Origin: Strix aluco
Taxonomy: Eukaryota > Chordata > Aves > Strigiformes > Strigidae
Assembly (NCBI RefSeq): GCF_031877795.1
Contig: NC_133940.1
Span: 14,013,985 to 14,077,984, forward strand
Direction: 5' to 3'
DNA: 64,000 nt
The notes below the pieces were generated by a model that saw only the letters and a list, made by a program, of their open reading frames with translations, was not told where the DNA came from and searched no databases. Each line of letters starts with the position of its first letter. The first letter of the stretch is position 1. A program made the position numbers and the translations under genes. Of the stretch, positions 62,409 through 64,000 are shown one piece after another.

Positions 62409-63431
62409 CTACGTGATGAGGAAAAACAAGAGACAGACAATCAAAGCTGTAACTTCAGTGAGGTTAGAAAAATGATGTTAACATTTTAAAAGTCATCTTC
62501 TATCACTGGCCAAAAGACAGCTAACAACTCCTTATTTAATTTTAAAAAATTAAATTCTTCATGTATGTAGATATTTTATCAAATTCCCTTTGGGTTTCTC
62601 CCACTGATACATGACAGCATATAAAACTGGAGTGACTGCATTTAAACCAATGCAGTCAGTGTAGACTTTCACCACAAAACCTGTTCCCCTGTCTCCCTTG
62701 ATACCCATTAAATAGCACAGCACGGCAAGAAGCACACCAGCCAAATTCACTCTTCCATAAAGAACAACATAATTGTAATGTGTGTGTAAGTAGAAGAGGC
62801 AAGGTTGTGTAATCTGCATTGATTTGGCAGAGTGGGCTGGAAAATGAGCAGCTCTTGCCAGCTCGGAGCTCTGTGGGAAGCAAATTCAGCTTCTGTGACA
62901 GTCACTGTCAACTGGATCTACTCGTGCCAACACTGAAATCGGTCCTGCGACTGGGACAGTATAATAACAAGACAGCTTTATCATGATAGTTACCTTTCCT
63001 TCTTCCTCCCCCTTATCTGAGTCCACTTTGCTTTGAATACCCTCTAAAATGCAATGGCCAGTTTCTACAGCCCATTTTCATACACTGTTTAAACCCCGCA
63101 TGCTACTTGCAATTTACTTCAGAGTAGACACTGACTCAGAGACTATCCTGGGATTTGCATATACCTTCCCCAATTCTTAAATCTCACTATACCTCTCTAT
63201 GCAGTGTGGCCATGCTTATGCTATCACTCCTAAGGCTTTTTTTTTTCCTTCAGAGCATTTGAGACCTCTCAGAACATTGTCAAGCTTGCCTCTGAAACCC
63301 ATCTGTCCTCACAAAAACTAAACCCAGTTTTCCTGAATGGAAAAAAGAATGGCAGGGCCTGTCCCACAGAGCAGAACTGATGGCAGGTCAGTGGCAGGGG
63401 CCCCTCTGGGGGAGCAGCTGAGCTTTGTTAC
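62409..63431 (-). other. Intron between the two C-terminal exons
   Basis: The intron is 1,023 bp, starting gtaaca and ending cacgtag on the minus strand, so it obeys the GT-AG rule. Its 3' end carries a clear pyrimidine tract. Open frames at 62559-62883 on the minus strand fall inside it and show no splice sites of their own. Confidence 0.55.
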
Positions 63432-63656
63432 CTGTTTTGTCTGCACTGTAGGCCAGGTTGGTACTGGGGAGTCGTCCTGGCGTGGGAGCTGCAGTGGAAG
63501 GTGCAGCTTTGCTCTGTTCATTCCCCCGGTCAGTCTGGGTGCTGCAGTCTCTGCTGCCTGTTTTCGAGTGGGCTGACAGCAACGGTGTGGAAGGAAGGAC
63601 AGGAGAGGGGGTGGAGGGAATGGATTCAGAGCGATATTCTGTTCCCAGCAGAACAC
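63432..63656 (-). CDS. Penultimate coding exon of the same unidentified gene
   Basis: This is a minus-strand internal exon of 225 bp (75 codons), phase 1 at both ends. It is preceded by ccttccctttttccacaaag and followed by the donor acag|gtaaca. In phase 1 the peptide is Ser/Thr/Pro-rich and polar, with pieces such as [17 protein letters not shown] and [15 protein letters not shown], then [11 protein letters not shown] at the end. It reads straight into the last exon. Such composition suggests an intrinsically disordered tail with many possible phosphorylation sites. Phase 0 is open as well, but gives Pro/His/Cys-rich sequence typical of a shadow frame. No domain is present and no family is recognised. 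Upstream exons lie beyond the right edge. Confidence 0.6.
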
Positions 63657-64000
63657 CTTTGTGGAAAAAGGGAAGGAAATTTTACAATCTCAGAAAACTA
63701 ACTGGTATCAGTTCTGTACCCCTCTGTGGTACTTGCTCTAGGACCTGAAAAGTGCTCTGTGCTACAGCAGACAGCACTAATTTACCTTTCTATAGCACCT
63801 TTCACCACTGGGTGCTGAAGTACCTGAAGAATAGCAATATCCTCGTGTTGCTGCATGCAGAGATACACAAGTGGGCACTGACACCTTAATTGTCCCTAAG
63901 CAGTGGCCCTGCAGGGTAAATCTGCACACTATGAAATCGGCTGCAACAGATTCTCATTTACATTTCAGGGTCCTTTAGTCTCATAGGGAGGGCCTTTGGG
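63657..64000 (-). other. Upstream intron of the unidentified gene (partial)
   Basis: This is sequence 5' of the penultimate exon on the minus strand, starting with its acceptor. No further exon with paired splice sites is seen before the window ends. Confidence 0.45.

Noticed and set aside
63337..63748. Plus-strand frames over the penultimate exon
   Set aside because: They are the antisense of the minus-strand exon, which has matching splice sites and phase; the plus strand has none.

Overview
This window reads as nuclear DNA from a bird or close sauropsid relative. The only recognisable transposons are CR1 LINEs with the typical octamer-type 3' tails (positions 3735-4875, 11521-11610 and 23459-23630). 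Interspersed repeats are sparse, and the single exon pair seen has vertebrate-type splice sites. The species cannot be named from what is visible. I found no bacterial genes, operons, CRISPR arrays, rRNA or tRNA genes.

Layout: positions 1 to about 56,900 are essentially a gene desert. They hold one 5'-truncated CR1 copy with a decayed reverse transcriptase, two short CR1 tails, several small tandem repeats (12-bp unit at 16,032-16,127, 5-bp unit at 12,898-12,957, 18-bp unit at 48,001-48,072), simple repeats, and single-copy DNA alternating between AT-rich and GC-rich stretches. Hundreds of short open frames occur in it, but apart from the CR1 frame they look like chance. Two places (36,789-37,426 on the minus strand and 53,292-53,732 on the plus strand) look slightly more protein-like or exon-like and are given with low confidence.

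The right end holds the only host gene I can support. Two minus-strand exons (63,656-63,432 and 62,408-62,308) have good splice signals and compatible phase (1 to 1). Together they encode the last 108 residues of a Ser/Thr/Pro-rich, probably disordered protein tail ending in Glu-Tyr-Leu-Ile. I could not identify the gene. Downstream of its stop, from about 62,307 down to about 57,000, the DNA is AT-rich and poor in open frames, with minus-strand AATAAA signals at 62,218-62,223 and 59,640-59,645. It is probably 3' UTR for part of its length. The rest of the window then lies 3' of this gene, as intergenic sequence that may carry regulatory elements.

I did not find a convincing new biological system. 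The items most worth checking are the unidentified C-terminal exons, a 31/33-identical duplicated segment at 1,286 and 5,099, a perfect 12-bp-arm palindrome at 37,927-37,951, the 12-bp minisatellite, and the two exon-like or coding-like islands.
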